From: Aliivibrio fischeri
Lineage (GTDB): Bacteria > Pseudomonadota > Gammaproteobacteria > Enterobacterales > Vibrionaceae
Length of the DNA: 64,000 nucleotides
Assembly (NCBI RefSeq): GCF_009727955.1
Contig: NZ_WOBR01000004.1
Span: forward strand, 745,724-809,723
Direction of reading: 5' to 3'
Shown: positions 55,201 through 64,000 of the stretch, piece by piece
Numbering within the stretch: the first letter of the stretch is position 1
Layout of the letters: each line of letters begins with the position of its first letter
Program-made: the position numbers and the translations under genes
The notes under the pieces: model-generated
Database searches by the model: none
What the model was told of the DNA's origin: nothing
Seen by the model: the letters and a program-made list of their open reading frames with translations, nothing else

Positions 55201-55943
55201 CACTCAACATGCGCCTGCCATTCAACTAACTGCGCTTGTTGCTGTTTTTGGTTAGCTTGCAGTTCGGTTTGCTCGTCAATTAACGCTTGTTTATCTTCTT
55301 CAGAAAGCAGCTCAACCCCTTCAGCTTTTGCCTTAAGTTCTGCCAATTTCTGTTTTGATGCGGTGTAATGCTCATGCACTTTTTCTGAGATCTGACCGTA
55401 GATCTCTGTACCGGTTAACTCTTCCAATAACCCAGCACGATCATTGGCATCGGCATTTAAAAACGCAGCAAATTGCCCTTGAGAAAGCATCATGGATTTT
55501 GTAAAACGAGAAAAATCTAAGCCTGTAATGGTATTAATTAGCTCATCTTTCTTTTTAACTTGAGTTGCTAATACTTTTTCAGAGTCCACCTCTGCAAGCT
55601 CTACGGTAGCGGCTTGTAAATTGCCATCCACTTTGCCACGTGAGCGACGCTGACTCCAAAATGCACGATACGCTTTGCCTTTCACTTCAAATTCCACTTC
55701 TGCAGAACATTCCGCAGTCCCACGTGTCATGATTTCATTGCTTGATGTTGAAATACCACCAAGACGAGGGGTTTTATGATAAAGCGCTAAACAAATCGCA
55801 TCTAAAATCGTCGTTTTACCCGCTCCTGTTGGGCCAGTAATCGCAAACAACCCGTTTTCTACAAAAGGAGATGCTGAGAAATCAATTTTCCACTCACCTT
55901 TTAATGAGTTTAAATTTGAAAAACTTAGACTTAAAATTCTCAT
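52263..55943 (-). CDS. sbcC: Nuclease SbcCD, SMC-like subunit C
   Basis: A 1226-residue Rad50-like ATPase. Walker A GPTGAGKTT at about residues 37-45; ABC signature LSGGESFL near 1138; Walker B SLFLDEGFGTLD near 1165. The long coiled coil in between carries the zinc hook CPLC at about residue 598. Together with SbcD it cleaves hairpins and DNA ends. It overlaps sbcD by 4 nt (translational coupling). Length is somewhat greater than E. coli SbcC (1048 aa), mainly in the coiled coil. Confidence 0.95.
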   Translation of the reverse strand: MRILSLSFSNLNSLKGEWKIDFSASPFVENGLFAITGPTGAGKTTILDAICLALYHKTPRLGGISTSSNEIMTRGTAECSAEVEFEVKGKAYRAFWSQRRSRGKVDGNLQAATVELAEVDSEKVLATQVKKKDELINTITGLDFSRFTKSMMLSQGQFAAFLNADANDRAGLLEELTGTEIYGQISEKVHEHYTASKQKLAELKAKAEGVELLSEEDKQALIDEQTELQANQKQQQAQLVEWQAHVEWWNAEVKNQQQYQQAIEHHQLALDKEKQASEQLHRLAQSEPAEKLRAPYQLWQEAQERFDEVVKELSLTEVSHQQKTSDKLTLESHVIQLKQVFDGVKVENKALEALINDSIQPLDTTISQLTQQSQEKQQNITHLTTRYEEGHKKQQHLTVTLSDVTAKLVQLASYVEKHQSDVQLERYLGQWKKQVSHILQQDKEVSALNSKVTSAKTTLDALLAGMTKKETELHQAQVVVNTEVDALKAAELALQQSQEKGTEAQLAEQVAALTHRHQYRVELTHTNNEYLRAIKELQTLEIVQKTQSEEIQTLEAQRAELGSQFKLLEQQVIDLTTLIEQEGELAKYRAELMKDQDCPLCGSTHHPLLEQSQSLDLNATMQRKKEAEQKRAEIVEQGKSVREQLDSLKVKQEHCQSQCVQFQNIVKSTQQQWSILLEATQLALSLGDTDTINQSIAECEALLTALNEQVKKVRQADEKYRAQQNQLQQAQHRLDTVTAGLEYDRKSHQVAAQLQLDDSVKLEQLQQHDAELKQQLVAEIEQTGFNAPKLAEIESWFTQKEQDLQRIQQQISEQQRFIQQQQKLQSEHGHLSEQLSELTNQLKTTQAENVLLISDLEQQKAKRVELFGMQEVKVARSEMVEKLGDSEQRYQVEQQKLQIRVQELAVIEGKLTSLKQSHVNNDKLIAERSGVWKEALLHSPFETLELFQAALISEEERQQLLDLKTEIQQAIERTSALLDSAKHTKEQHYQMPKATEWQLMPKDTVESELAQVKSLSESLVKREGEIAQALRSDDERKTNQKTLFEAIEAYQSEYDDIQYLHSLIGSQKGDKFRKFAQGLTLENLVYLANKQLTRLHGRYELKRKASDGLELQVLDTWQGDVVRDTKTLSGGESFLVSLALALALSDLVSHKTSIDSLFLDEGFGTLDSETLDMALDALDNLNASGKMIGVISHIEAMKERIPVQIKVTKRSGLGVSELEKQYKKVS

Positions 55944-57184
55944 GCATCACCTTCTTGTGGATCCGTATCTTTATGTTCTACTTCTGACAGAATTTGTTTG
56001 AATTTCACTGTCATTCTTTCAGCTCGTTGCTGCTCTTTCTCTGTCTCAAACGTCTCTTGTTCTATACGTTTAGTAAAAACATCAAAAGGCGTTAACTCAG
56101 CTAAGGTTTCTGTTTTTTCTTGTGCTAAAGTTTGTTCACTGCGATTTCTTGCACGACGCAATTGCAACACTTCTACATTCAAATCTTGAGTTAATGTTTG
56201 AATGCGTTGTTGTAGATCGGAAAGATAATCTTGCACTTCCACTTCAATACATAACCAAGTTGTTTCTTCACACTCTTTAAATTGGGCTAATTCTTTTTCG
56301 ATGGTTTCCAAATCGCCCTTTAACGCCTTCATTTGTTGAAACATAGGCACATTAATTGGCGTAATTTGAGTGACATCTTGCTTATCAAACTCAACCATCA
56401 CCACTTGTTTTTGAGATTTTAATTCATCAAAACTTAATGGGATTGGCGAACCCGAATAGCGAATATGCTCAGATTTAGCGACAAGTTGAGGACGGTGTAT
56501 ATGGCCTAATGCGATGTAATCCGCCGGCGGGAAACCATCCGCAGCAAAACCATCAAGTGTACCGATATAAATATCTCGAACCGAATCCGATTGTTTTGCC
56601 CCTAGCGCGGTTAAATGACCGGTTGCAATAATAGGCGCTTCCACATTTAATTCTTTTCGTAGCTCTAGCGCTTTCTGATACAGCTGGTGATAATGCTGTT
56701 TAATCGCTTCACCGAGTGCTTGTTGCTTTTCTACACCCGTTGAGCCTGCCACACTAGTGACAACGTCACGCGGGCGAATAAATGGAACCGCACATAAAAT
56801 AGCGCCCACGCCCCCATCATTGTCTGGAAGCGTTAATAATTGAGTGGACAAATCATCATTGGTATTGGCAATCACTCGTGCGTTCAAATGAGCCAATAAT
56901 TGTTTAGATTCATTTAACGTTGAAACTGAGTCATGGTTTCCACCAAGCACAATCAACTCACAATTTACTTTGTTCATCTCCACCACAAATTGGTTATACA
57001 TTTCACGGGCATAGCTTGGAGGCGCCCCTGTATCAAACACATCCCCTGCAATAATGACGGCATTAATGGCATTTTCTTGTACTTGCTCAAGTAACCAGGT
57101 AATGAATTGTTGATGTTCATTACGACGACTTTTTGTGAAGAAATTTTGACCTAAATGCCAATCAGAAGTATGTAAAATACGCAT
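55940..57184 (-). CDS. sbcD: Nuclease SbcCD, subunit D
   Basis: A 414-residue Mre11-like nuclease. Phosphodiesterase motifs are MRILHTSDWHLGQNF, IAGDVFDTG, LGGNHDS and ALGHIHRPQ. It is collinear with E. coli SbcD. The frame is open to a TTG at 57193, but the ATG at 57184 begins the conserved MRILHTSDW, so it is chosen. First gene of the sbcDC operon. Confidence 0.96.
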   Translation of the reverse strand: MRILHTSDWHLGQNFFTKSRRNEHQQFITWLLEQVQENAINAVIIAGDVFDTGAPPSYAREMYNQFVVEMNKVNCELIVLGGNHDSVSTLNESKQLLAHLNARVIANTNDDLSTQLLTLPDNDGGVGAILCAVPFIRPRDVVTSVAGSTGVEKQQALGEAIKQHYHQLYQKALELRKELNVEAPIIATGHLTALGAKQSDSVRDIYIGTLDGFAADGFPPADYIALGHIHRPQLVAKSEHIRYSGSPIPLSFDELKSQKQVVMVEFDKQDVTQITPINVPMFQQMKALKGDLETIEKELAQFKECEETTWLCIEVEVQDYLSDLQQRIQTLTQDLNVEVLQLRRARNRSEQTLAQEKTETLAELTPFDVFTKRIEQETFETEKEQQRAERMTVKFKQILSEVEHKDTDPQEGDA

Positions 57185-57364
57185 ATATATCAACTTGTTC
57201 GCTAGATGAAGAATACTATGACTCAGTTATACCATTTGAAAGACAAACTATGTACTTTTATAAGCTTTTAAAATCAAACTATTCACTGGCAAGAGTGGAC
57301 TAACCCCTTTACACTGAAGGTATATCCACTTCATATTCATCATAAAAATAAAGAGCCTTGTATT

Positions 57365-58381
57365 TTGTCATCACCAGAAAGCCTCACCTTTACCACCATC
57401 AATATGTTCAACTTTGTTGAGCCGCCTAATGCATTCTACGATTTTGAAAACATACTGACTCAAGATGAATGGTTGAAAAAACAAGGCTGGTTTAGAGATA
57501 AAATTACCGAATTAAACTCTGATGTAATTGGCTTTCAGGAAGTATTTAGTCCCAACGCACTAGAAGCACTAGTCAATGAGCTGGGGTACGCGTATTTTTG
57601 TACGGTAGATGAACCAAAATCTGAAGATGGCTATGTCTTTAACTCGCCTATTGTGGCTTTCGCTTCACGCTACCCTATTTTGAGTGCTCAACCCGTTATT
57701 GCAGAAAAAGAACAACTTGAGCGATTTGGCATTGAGTTTGAATTTAATCGTATTCCCGTTCATGCCAGTATCGAACTACCTCACTTGGGTATAACAGATT
57801 GCTATGTGGTGCATTTTAAATCTCAACGCCCAAAAGAGCCTGAAGTTAATAACGAGATAGATGAAGAGAATCTTTCCTCCCTCAATCAACTCCATGATGA
57901 ACAATTAGGATCTTGGCTGTCTACCGTTCAACGAGGGTTGGAAGCGAATATTCTACATAACCATATTATTCAGCAACGCAAAAAAACAAGCCAAGCTGTC
58001 GTCGTCATGGGCGATTTTAATAAGCCCTTGTTTCACGATGAGTTCAAAGGCTTACTCTCTCATGAGTTGCGATTTGATAAGTTTAGCTCTGACTATTTAG
58101 CTCTATTTCAATTAAAAGACAGTTGGGATATTTATAGCGAATTAAAAGGCACTGATTTATTAGAAAAGCGTGCTCACACCCATTATCACGGAGCGAAAGG
58201 ATCTGTTTTAGATTACATACTGCTTTCTAATGAGTTTGATAGCTCATTTTCTGGCAATATTTTGGAAATCATTGACTATACGGTGACAGATAAACACATT
58301 GTAAATCCAAGATTCGATATTGACCAATTCAGTACCGATCACGCTCTGGTTTCTATTACCGCCCGTATACGTCAGTCATAA
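57365..58381 (+). CDS. Endonuclease/exonuclease/phosphatase family protein
   Basis: A 338-residue cytoplasmic EEP-fold protein. The first strand LTFTTINMFNF (with the catalytic Asn), the metal-binding Glu in VIGFQEVF, and the later VVMGDFNKP and STDHALVSI segments are all present. No signal peptide. The start is a TTG at 57365; the first strand of the fold begins a few residues later, so a downstream ATG would cut it. The substrate (DNA, phospholipid or nucleotide) cannot be assigned. Divergent from sbcD. Confidence 0.82.
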   Translation: MSSPESLTFTTINMFNFVEPPNAFYDFENILTQDEWLKKQGWFRDKITELNSDVIGFQEVFSPNALEALVNELGYAYFCTVDEPKSEDGYVFNSPIVAFASRYPILSAQPVIAEKEQLERFGIEFEFNRIPVHASIELPHLGITDCYVVHFKSQRPKEPEVNNEIDEENLSSLNQLHDEQLGSWLSTVQRGLEANILHNHIIQQRKKTSQAVVVMGDFNKPLFHDEFKGLLSHELRFDKFSSDYLALFQLKDSWDIYSELKGTDLLEKRAHTHYHGAKGSVLDYILLSNEFDSSFSGNILEIIDYTVTDKHIVNPRFDIDQFSTDHALVSITARIRQS

Positions 58382-58407
58382 AAAAAGGCGCTTCAAACAA
58401 GCACCTT
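58380..58407 (-). terminator. Intrinsic terminator for queD (minus strand)
   Basis: AAGGTGCTT/AAGCGCCTT with a G-C/G-U type pair; the minus strand runs into seven T. 27 nt past the queD stop. Confidence 0.75.
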
Positions 58408-58433
58408 CATAAACACATTAATTCAAACTGAAA

Positions 58434-58796
58434 TTACTCACCACGGTAAGTACAACCTGCTGTACAGGTTTCTTTAATTTCGATTTTGCTTAACAGTGGT
58501 AAGTTTGGTTTTACTTCATTCCAAATCCACTTAGCTAATACTTCACTTGTTGGGTTTTCTAACCCTTTAATGTCGTTCAGGTAGTAATGGTCAAGACGAT
58601 CATACGTTGGTTTAAACGCTGCTTTAATTTCAGCAAAATCAACAACCCAACCTGTATGTGGATCAACTTCACCTTCAACATACAAACGAACTAAAAAAGA
58701 GTGACCATGAAGACGACCACATTTATGACCTTCTAGTACATGTGGTAAATGGTGTGCTGCTTCAAACATGAAGTCTTTATATAGTTCAGTTGTCAT
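58434..58796 (-). CDS. queD: 6-carboxytetrahydropterin synthase
   Basis: A 120-residue T-fold enzyme of the queuosine pathway. Zinc ligands: His15/16 region in [10 protein letters not shown], and His29 and His31 in GRLHGHSF. Catalytic Cys in [10 protein letters not shown] and the C-terminal Glu in [12 protein letters not shown]. It converts 7,8-dihydroneopterin triphosphate to 6-carboxytetrahydropterin. Stand-alone gene; other que genes are not in the window. Confidence 0.95.
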   Translation of the reverse strand: MTTELYKDFMFEAAHHLPHVLEGHKCGRLHGHSFLVRLYVEGEVDPHTGWVVDFAEIKAAFKPTYDRLDHYYLNDIKGLENPTSEVLAKWIWNEVKPNLPLLSKIEIKETCTAGCTYRGE

Positions 58797-58826
58797 TAGT
58801 TAAAATCTCTATTACCTATATTATGA

Positions 58827-58854
58827 AGCAGGGATAGTACTCTACTTCCCTACT
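58827..58854 (-). other. Hairpin in the queD 5' region
   Basis: AGTAGGGA/TCCCTGCT arms (one mismatch) with a 12-nt loop, 30 nt before the queD ATG. No preQ1 riboswitch pattern fits. Possibly a promoter dyad or translation element. Confidence 0.25.
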
Positions 58855-59062
58855 AAACGACAAGACTCGTGGCACTTAAGTATATACTACCTAGCCATAT
58901 TGATGTTTTTTTCGACGAATTTAGGACGAAAATTGATTCTTATCCTGAATTTTTATCTTTATAGCGTAACAACACTTGATGCGAGCTATAAGAAAGGTAA
59001 TATGTCACTCTTGAAATAAAAATATTCGTGCATGTGGCACAACAATGGAGAATGTATTTAAC

Positions 59063-60463
59063 ATGACTTACGCGCCTGTAACAGACGTATTAAGCGGTAA
59101 ACTAGCGGTTGACAGTGAAGTAACTGTTCGCGGCTGGATCCGTTCACGTCGCGATTCTAAAGCTGGTATTTCTTTCCTAGCTGTTTATGACGGTTCTTGT
59201 TTCGACCCGATTCAGGCCGTGGTTCCTAATGACTTAAATAATTACAACGACGAAGTTCTTAAACTAACAACAGGTTGTTCTGTTGAAGTGACTGGTACTA
59301 TCGTTGCTTCTCCTGCTAAAGGCCAAGATTTTGAGCTTGCTGCAACTGAAGTTAAAGTTGTAGGTTGGGTTGAAGACGCTGATACTTACCCAATGGCTAA
59401 GACTCGTCACTCAATTGAATATTTACGTGAAGTTGCACACCTTCGCCCACGTACTAACGTGATCGGTGCGGTTGCACGTGTTCGTAACTGTCTATCTCAA
59501 GCAATTCACCGTTTCTACCACGAGCAAGGCTACTTCTGGATGTCTGCTCCACTGATCACTGCATCTGATGCAGAAGGTGCTGGTGAAATGTTCCGTGTTT
59601 CTACGTTAGATCACGCGAATCTTCCTATGGATGACAAAGGCAATGTTGATTACGACAAAGATTTCTTTGGTAAAGAAACATTCCTAACAGTATCAGGTCA
59701 ACTTAATGCGGAAACTTACGCTTGTGCATTAAGCAAAGTTTACACATTCGGTCCTACTTTCCGTGCTGAAAACTCACACACAAGCCGCCACCTAGCTGAA
59801 TTCTGGATGGTTGAGCCTGAAGTTGCTTTCGCTACTCTTGATGACGTAGCTAAGCTAGCTGAAGACATGCTTAAGTATGTATTCGAAGCCGTTCTTGCTG
59901 AGCGTCGTGATGACCTTGAGTTCTTTGCTTCTCGCATCGACAAACAAGCAATCACTCGTCTAGAGCAATTCGTAAGCTCTGATTTCGCACAAGTAGACTA
60001 CACTGACGCTATCCAAATCCTTAAAGATTCTGGTCGTGACTTTGAGTTTGATGTTGAGTGGGGCATCGATATGTCTTCTGAACATGAGCGTTACCTTGCT
60101 GAAGAACACTTCAAAGCGCCAGTTATCGTTAAAAACTACCCGAAAGACATCAAAGCATTCTACATGCGTCAAAATGACGATGGTAAGACTGTTGCTGCAA
60201 TGGATGTTCTTGCACCAGGCATTGGTGAAATCATCGGTGGTTCTCAACGTGAAGAGCGTTTAGACGTTCTTGATGCTCGTATGATTGAAATGGGCATCGA
60301 CCCTGAGCACATGAGCTGGTACCGCGATTTACGTCGTTACGGCACAGTTCCTCATGCTGGTTTCGGTCTTGGCTTTGAGCGTCTAGTATCTTACGTAACT
60401 GGTATGGGCAACGTTCGTGACGTTATCCCGTTCCCACGTACTCCACGTTCGGCTAACTTCTAA
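59063..60463 (+). CDS. asnS: Asparaginyl-tRNA synthetase
   Basis: A 466-residue class II synthetase, the same length as E. coli AsnS. N-terminal OB-fold anticodon domain ([19 protein letters not shown]) and class II motif 2 [18 protein letters not shown], motif 3 GFGLGFERL near the end. It charges tRNA-Asn. The open frame starts at 59045 (ATG), but that adds six residues; the ATG at 59063 gives the standard [10 protein letters not shown] start and the E. coli length. Confidence 0.97.
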   Translation: MTYAPVTDVLSGKLAVDSEVTVRGWIRSRRDSKAGISFLAVYDGSCFDPIQAVVPNDLNNYNDEVLKLTTGCSVEVTGTIVASPAKGQDFELAATEVKVVGWVEDADTYPMAKTRHSIEYLREVAHLRPRTNVIGAVARVRNCLSQAIHRFYHEQGYFWMSAPLITASDAEGAGEMFRVSTLDHANLPMDDKGNVDYDKDFFGKETFLTVSGQLNAETYACALSKVYTFGPTFRAENSHTSRHLAEFWMVEPEVAFATLDDVAKLAEDMLKYVFEAVLAERRDDLEFFASRIDKQAITRLEQFVSSDFAQVDYTDAIQILKDSGRDFEFDVEWGIDMSSEHERYLAEEHFKAPVIVKNYPKDIKAFYMRQNDDGKTVAAMDVLAPGIGEIIGGSQREERLDVLDARMIEMGIDPEHMSWYRDLRRYGTVPHAGFGLGFERLVSYVTGMGNVRDVIPFPRTPRSANF

Positions 60464-60510
60464 TTAATATTATCTCAATTGAGATAACCTAATTAGCAAG
60501 TAATTAATAC

Positions 60511-60544
60511 AAAAATGGCGACCGTATTGGTCGCCATTTTTTTC
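60511..60544. terminator. Bidirectional terminator between asnS and mepK
   Basis: 13-bp stem AAAAATGGCGACC/GGTCGCCATTTTT with a 5-nt loop; T-run both sides. Serves both convergent genes. Confidence 0.92.
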
Positions 60545-60556
60545 AATAAGTATTCG

Positions 60557-61108
60557 TTACCAAAAACGTACTCTACCCGTATCGATATGAACAAAATTAC
60601 TTCCTGGGTAATAACCGACTCCACCTGCTTTTAATGATAATGCGGCTTTTCTTACCTCAGTTAATGGTACACCTTCTAAACGAAAATCCATTGCTTTACC
60701 AAGCATATGTAAGCTTTTTTTCGCTACACCACCGTGAGACTTACCACGTAACATTTCATTTGTAGCTGGTGAGCGATATCCTGAAATAATTTGAACTTGT
60801 GTATCACAACCAATCACATTTTGAATCGCTGATAACTGATCAAATAGACGTTTATCCATCTCAATACTTTCGTTACGACGGAAATCTCGGCATAAATGAT
60901 TTAACTTATGAAGTTCCGCACTTTGATATTGTCGTCCATTGAAATATTCTGTTTTTAATTCTTCACCTGTGTGTAAATTGCTCAAAGCTAACTTACGAGG
61001 CGTCTCTGCAAATTGTGAAGCAAAAGAGAATGAAGGAAATAAACTTAAACCAGCAGTAGCTGCGCCACCAAGAAGGATCTTACGGCGTAATGGACTAAAT
61101 TCAGACAT
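60557..61108 (-). CDS. mepK: Murein endopeptidase MepK (YcbK, M15 family)
   Basis: A 183-residue exported protein with a twin-arginine-like signal (RRKILLGGAATAG). M15 metal-binding motifs: SGYRSP near 108, SLHMLGKAMDFRL near 130-142 (His and Asp), and FVHIDTGRVRFW at the C-terminus. E. coli MepK cleaves mDap-mDap (3-3) crosslinks. Its neighbour ldtD, 174 nt upstream, makes those links, a pairing kept from E. coli (ycbB-ycbK). ATG at 61108. Confidence 0.92.
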   Translation of the reverse strand: MSEFSPLRRKILLGGAATAGLSLFPSFSFASQFAETPRKLALSNLHTGEELKTEYFNGRQYQSAELHKLNHLCRDFRRNESIEMDKRLFDQLSAIQNVIGCDTQVQIISGYRSPATNEMLRGKSHGGVAKKSLHMLGKAMDFRLEGVPLTEVRKAALSLKAGGVGYYPGSNFVHIDTGRVRFW

Positions 61109-61282
61109 GCAGTAAAGGACTCACTTATAAATAGATCAATCAATAACTGAGCGCAAAGATACACACCAATTATCGATTGGTCAAATAATAAACAGTTAAT
61201 TTTATCTGCCTTATGAACCCAATTTAGCTTACTTATTGAACAGTAAATGATTTTTTATCACTATCCAAACACCTAATTTTTA

Positions 61283-62821
61283 TCAATTTCGACTTTTACT
61301 CCACTCATCGTATTTGTATATGTCATTTCTAAACTGCACTTGGTTATCTTCTCCAACCCAGGAAGTTTGATATATGGTATAAACGGATATCTGCTGATCC
61401 AACGCAACTTTGCTTGTCTCTGGTAACTCATGATAATCCATATAATCTTGAGTCGAAAAATGAGATTCTTTCATAAGCAATTGGGCAAACTCCGAGGCCT
61501 TTTCAACCCGAATGCACCCTGAACTGTATGCTCTATGCTGCTTACTAAATAGTGAACGAGATGGCGTATCATGCAGGTAAATGGCATTTCGATTAGGTGT
61601 ATTAAATTTATATCGTCCTAGTGCATTGGTGTTACCTGATCTCTGCTTTAACTTATAAGGAAAAGTCTCTACATTCACCTGCTCCCAATCAATATCGTCA
61701 ATAGAGATAACCTCTTTACTTAGCCATGTAGGAATAATCTCGAAATTTTGTGATTGTAAAAAATCTTTATTACTTAATGCCTTTGGTAAAATATCTTCTC
61801 GCATTATTTTTGTTGGTACTTTCCATTCAGGATTAAACACAATTGCATTTAACCTAGTAGTGAAAATAGGTGTTCGCCTTTCAGGTTTACCAACAATGAC
61901 TTTACTCGTAAACACCAACTCTCCTTCTTGCCAATAAGCCATCTCGTAAGACGGAATATTCACCAATACGAAATGCGAGTTCTTATTCTCCCATAAGCGC
62001 AAACGCTGAATATTTAATGCCATGATACGTACACGCTCTTTCGCTGTCATATTGAGCCAATGTAAGGTTTTAGGGCCGATTATCCCATCTTGTTTTAAAC
62101 CATGCCTTTTCTGAAATTCTTTAATAATTAAAACCAAGGATGAATCATAATGATCATTACTTTGCCTTAATAACATGTCTGCTTCCTGATGATTAATTTC
62201 ACCAGAAACTTGTAAACGATAAATAATGGCGTTCACATCAGTGAGTTGGTTTGGTCTAATCAAGCGTTCTTTAATGAATACACTTTCACTGTCTTCATAG
62301 GGTTGATAATAATGAAATAGACGCTGATAGAGCTCCTCATATTGATCAGAGCTAGGTCGCAAAGCATGAGTAAAACTCACTAAATCACGTTCTTCAATTG
62401 CTTTTGTTATTCCTTTGATTGTTTCAGATTGTGGTTTAGGTAATGATGCTTCTATTCGCCCACCAAAAAACCATTTCTTCCCTTTTGCTGAAACACTGGA
62501 TTGATAGGTTCTGAGATAAATTAATGTATCGGTTGCTAAAATATCGTACTCAACACCATCCATTCCTTGTAATTGATAGTAACGAGCAGTGACAGAGTCA
62601 TTTAATTGGGCTAATGCCAAAAGTGCGAGTTGATTCTCAAGGTATTTTCTTGCTAATGGAGACTTCCACTTTAAAGTATCATCGCTATAAAGGTGCTGGG
62701 TTATTTCAGGGTAAAAAAGTTGTTCTTGATAATACTCTATGTAGGTATCAATCAAAGCGGCATGAATAGGCTTGCATAAAGAGGAAAAAAGCACAAAAAG
62801 AATAATTATCAATCGTCCCAT
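61283..62821 (-). CDS. ldtD: L,D-transpeptidase LdtD (YcbB)
   Basis: A 512-residue exported enzyme. Signal peptide about residues 1-21 (IHA-AL). A peptidoglycan-binding domain (LVLIIKEFQKRHGLKQDGII, about 230-250) precedes the YkuD catalytic domain, whose motif is HDTPSRSLF...YSSGCIRV (about 418-441, Cys nucleophile). It forms 3-3 crosslinks and lets cells survive beta-lactams in E. coli. Adjacent to mepK, which removes the same links. Confidence 0.93.
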   Translation of the reverse strand: MGRLIIILFVLFSSLCKPIHAALIDTYIEYYQEQLFYPEITQHLYSDDTLKWKSPLARKYLENQLALLALAQLNDSVTARYYQLQGMDGVEYDILATDTLIYLRTYQSSVSAKGKKWFFGGRIEASLPKPQSETIKGITKAIEERDLVSFTHALRPSSDQYEELYQRLFHYYQPYEDSESVFIKERLIRPNQLTDVNAIIYRLQVSGEINHQEADMLLRQSNDHYDSSLVLIIKEFQKRHGLKQDGIIGPKTLHWLNMTAKERVRIMALNIQRLRLWENKNSHFVLVNIPSYEMAYWQEGELVFTSKVIVGKPERRTPIFTTRLNAIVFNPEWKVPTKIMREDILPKALSNKDFLQSQNFEIIPTWLSKEVISIDDIDWEQVNVETFPYKLKQRSGNTNALGRYKFNTPNRNAIYLHDTPSRSLFSKQHRAYSSGCIRVEKASEFAQLLMKESHFSTQDYMDYHELPETSKVALDQQISVYTIYQTSWVGEDNQVQFRNDIYKYDEWSKSRN

Positions 62822-62881
62822 ATCAGCACCTATTACATGATTGGTATATATTGATCTTAGACTTCATTACGCAAATAGCAA

Positions 62882-62911
62882 AAAAGCCAGTTGAATAACA
62901 ACTGGCTTTAA
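62882..62911 (-). terminator. Intrinsic terminator for the amidohydrolase gene
   Basis: AAAGCCAGTTG/CAACTGGCTTT 11-bp stem, 8-nt loop. The minus strand continues into a six-T tract, 23 nt after the amidohydrolase stop. Confidence 0.9.
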
Positions 62912-62933
62912 ACAAACATTTTCTTATTAAAGA

Positions 62934-64000
62934 TTATTGAACAACTTCACCACTATCGATAACAGTTTTACGAACAACCTTTGTAAATTCAATCAGTTCT
63001 TTACGGATTTCATCTTCATTAACCGTTAATAGTTCACGATCTTTCATCAGAATTTCACCATCCACAATTGTATGGCGAACATTCCCTGAGTTAGCAGAGT
63101 AAACTAACGCTGAATATGGGTTGTAAACTGGTAACATATTTGGTGCTTTGGTATCTACCACAATGATATCCGCTAATTTCCCAACTTCTAACGAGCCTAT
63201 CTTATCTTCCATATGTAATGCTTTTGCTGCACCCATTGTCGCCATATCAATGACTTTTAACGGTGGCATTGCTGCACGATCTTTATTCACCAGTTTATGA
63301 ACTTTCGCTACTTGGTTAAACTCATCAATAATGCTTAGTGTGTTACCTGACATTGGGCCGTCTGTACCTAAACCAATGCGCACGTCTTCATCGTACATTT
63401 TCAGTGCTGGTGATACCCCTTTCGCAGACTTAATGTTTGCACTCATATTGTGAGCAACACCCATATCCGCTTCTTTTACTAACTCAATATCTTTGTCATC
63501 AATTAAGATCATATGAGCGCCAATCAGGTTCTTATTAAGCGCTCCAATGCTGTGCATATACTCAACTGGAGACATCCCATTTGAACGCTCAGCAATCACT
63601 TCCTCTTCACGATGAGATTCTGCTAAATGAATCATAACAGGAACATCTAGCTCTAATGATAACTTGGCAATTTTTTGTAATGTTTCAGTAGTATTTGTAT
63701 ATGGAGCATGAGGAGCAAACGCTGGTGTAATACGAGGGTGATCTTTATATTCCTCGATAAAATTTAGAGCGTATTGAATACCCTCATCGGCATTTGCAGC
63801 ATCAGCAACAGGGAATTTAATAACACTCTCACCTAAAATTGCACGCATACCAATCTTATCGACTGTTTTTGCAACTTCATCTTCAAAATAGTACATGTCA
63901 GCATAAGTGGTCACCCCACCTTTTACCATTTCGACATTACCTACATTAGCACCGATACGAACCATGTCTCGCGATACTAATTTCTTTTCTAGAGGGAATA
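62934..64000 (-). CDS. TRZ/ATZ family amidohydrolase, 3' part (cut by window end)
   Basis: The last 355 codons of an amidohydrolase; the 5' end, with the first HxH metal pair, lies beyond the window. Visible motifs: APHAPYTNT (about residue 105 of this part), MIHLAESHREEE, and LGTDGPMSGNTLS (metal-ligand His and Asp sites). The family includes S-adenosylhomocysteine/methylthioadenosine deaminases and s-triazine hydrolases; the deaminase role is more likely in a Vibrio-like cell but not proven. The frame is open to 64000, so 63965 is not the true start. Confidence 0.85.
   Translation of the reverse strand, partial: FPLEKKLVSRDMVRIGANVGNVEMVKGGVTTYADMYYFEDEVAKTVDKIGMRAILGESVIKFPVADAANADEGIQYALNFIEEYKDHPRITPAFAPHAPYTNTTETLQKIAKLSLELDVPVMIHLAESHREEEVIAERSNGMSPVEYMHSIGALNKNLIGAHMILIDDKDIELVKEADMGVAHNMSANIKSAKGVSPALKMYDEDVRIGLGTDGPMSGNTLSIIDEFNQVAKVHKLVNKDRAAMPPLKVIDMATMGAAKALHMEDKIGSLEVGKLADIIVVDTKAPNMLPVYNPYSALVYSANSGNVRHTIVDGEILMKDRELLTVNEDEIRKELIEFTKVVRKTVIDSGEVVQ

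Noticed and set aside
58797-58900. preQ1 riboswitch before queD
   Set aside because: A hairpin is present, but the characteristic C-rich loop, A-rich tail and pseudoknot geometry are not.

Overview
The window looks like a stretch of the main chromosome of an Aliivibrio (Vibrio fischeri clade) gammaproteobacterium. The evidence is AT-rich DNA, close protein similarity to E. coli and Vibrio housekeeping enzymes, and Vibrionaceae-type gene sets (DUF3581, DUF2750, three DUF2799 lipoproteins, a two-adaptor RND operon). The species call is an inference. I saw no phage, insertion sequence, CRISPR array, tRNA or rRNA, so this reads as core genome with a few lineage-specific inserts.

Layout. 1-7.3 kb: start of thrS with a leader hairpin that looks like a tRNA-Thr anticodon arm; small RHH, glyoxalase-like and ABM proteins; spo0M, an M50 protease, yqfB, yegD and a PAP2 phosphatase on the minus strand; then DUF3581 and a small zinc-ribbon protein. 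7.3-17.7 kb: gyrA, ubiG, then nrdA-nrdB-(TPR/GAF/GGDEF gene)-yfaE. The nrdA upstream region carries a perfect DnaA box and a pair of candidate NrdR boxes. 17.7-22.9 kb: cinA-like gene, tyrP with tandem TyrR boxes, a DUF3943 protein, a Lys/Ala-rich winged-helix protein, and ycbL. 22.9-28.7 kb: a minus-strand iron-type cluster (imelysin irpA, di-heme DUF1111 protein, second imelysin, DUF1513) behind two Fur-box-like sites, then ribA. 28.8-33.1 kb: yiaY, metC and small hypotheticals, including a 55-codon gene.

33.2-38.9 kb: RND efflux operon with two periplasmic adaptors, and a DUF2799 lipoprotein. 39-45.6 kb: class I fumarase diverging from pabB-nudL, then sdaC-sdaA (serine uptake and deamination) with a terminator-like hairpin between them. 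45.8-52.2 kb: an unknown basic protein, two more DUF2799 lipoproteins, tandem paralogous aromatic amino acid permeases, a MATE exporter and an acyl-CoA thioesterase. Upstream of the tandem permeases is a 416-nt region with a good match to a trp operator and a 54-codon, Phe/Ser-rich leader ORF with its own ribosome-binding site; this is the most unusual regulatory feature I found. 52.2-64 kb: sbcCD, an endo/exonuclease/phosphatase family protein, queD, asnS, mepK (ycbK) and ldtD (ycbB) for peptidoglycan remodelling, and the 3' part of a TRZ/ATZ-type amidohydrolase cut by the window end.

Themes. Aromatic amino acid uptake appears three times, with apparent TyrR control at tyrP and TrpR control at the tandem permeases. 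DNA precursor supply (nrdAB, yfaE) sits near gyrA and under a DnaA box. Iron uptake, peptidoglycan 3-3 crosslink metabolism and serine catabolism form compact units.
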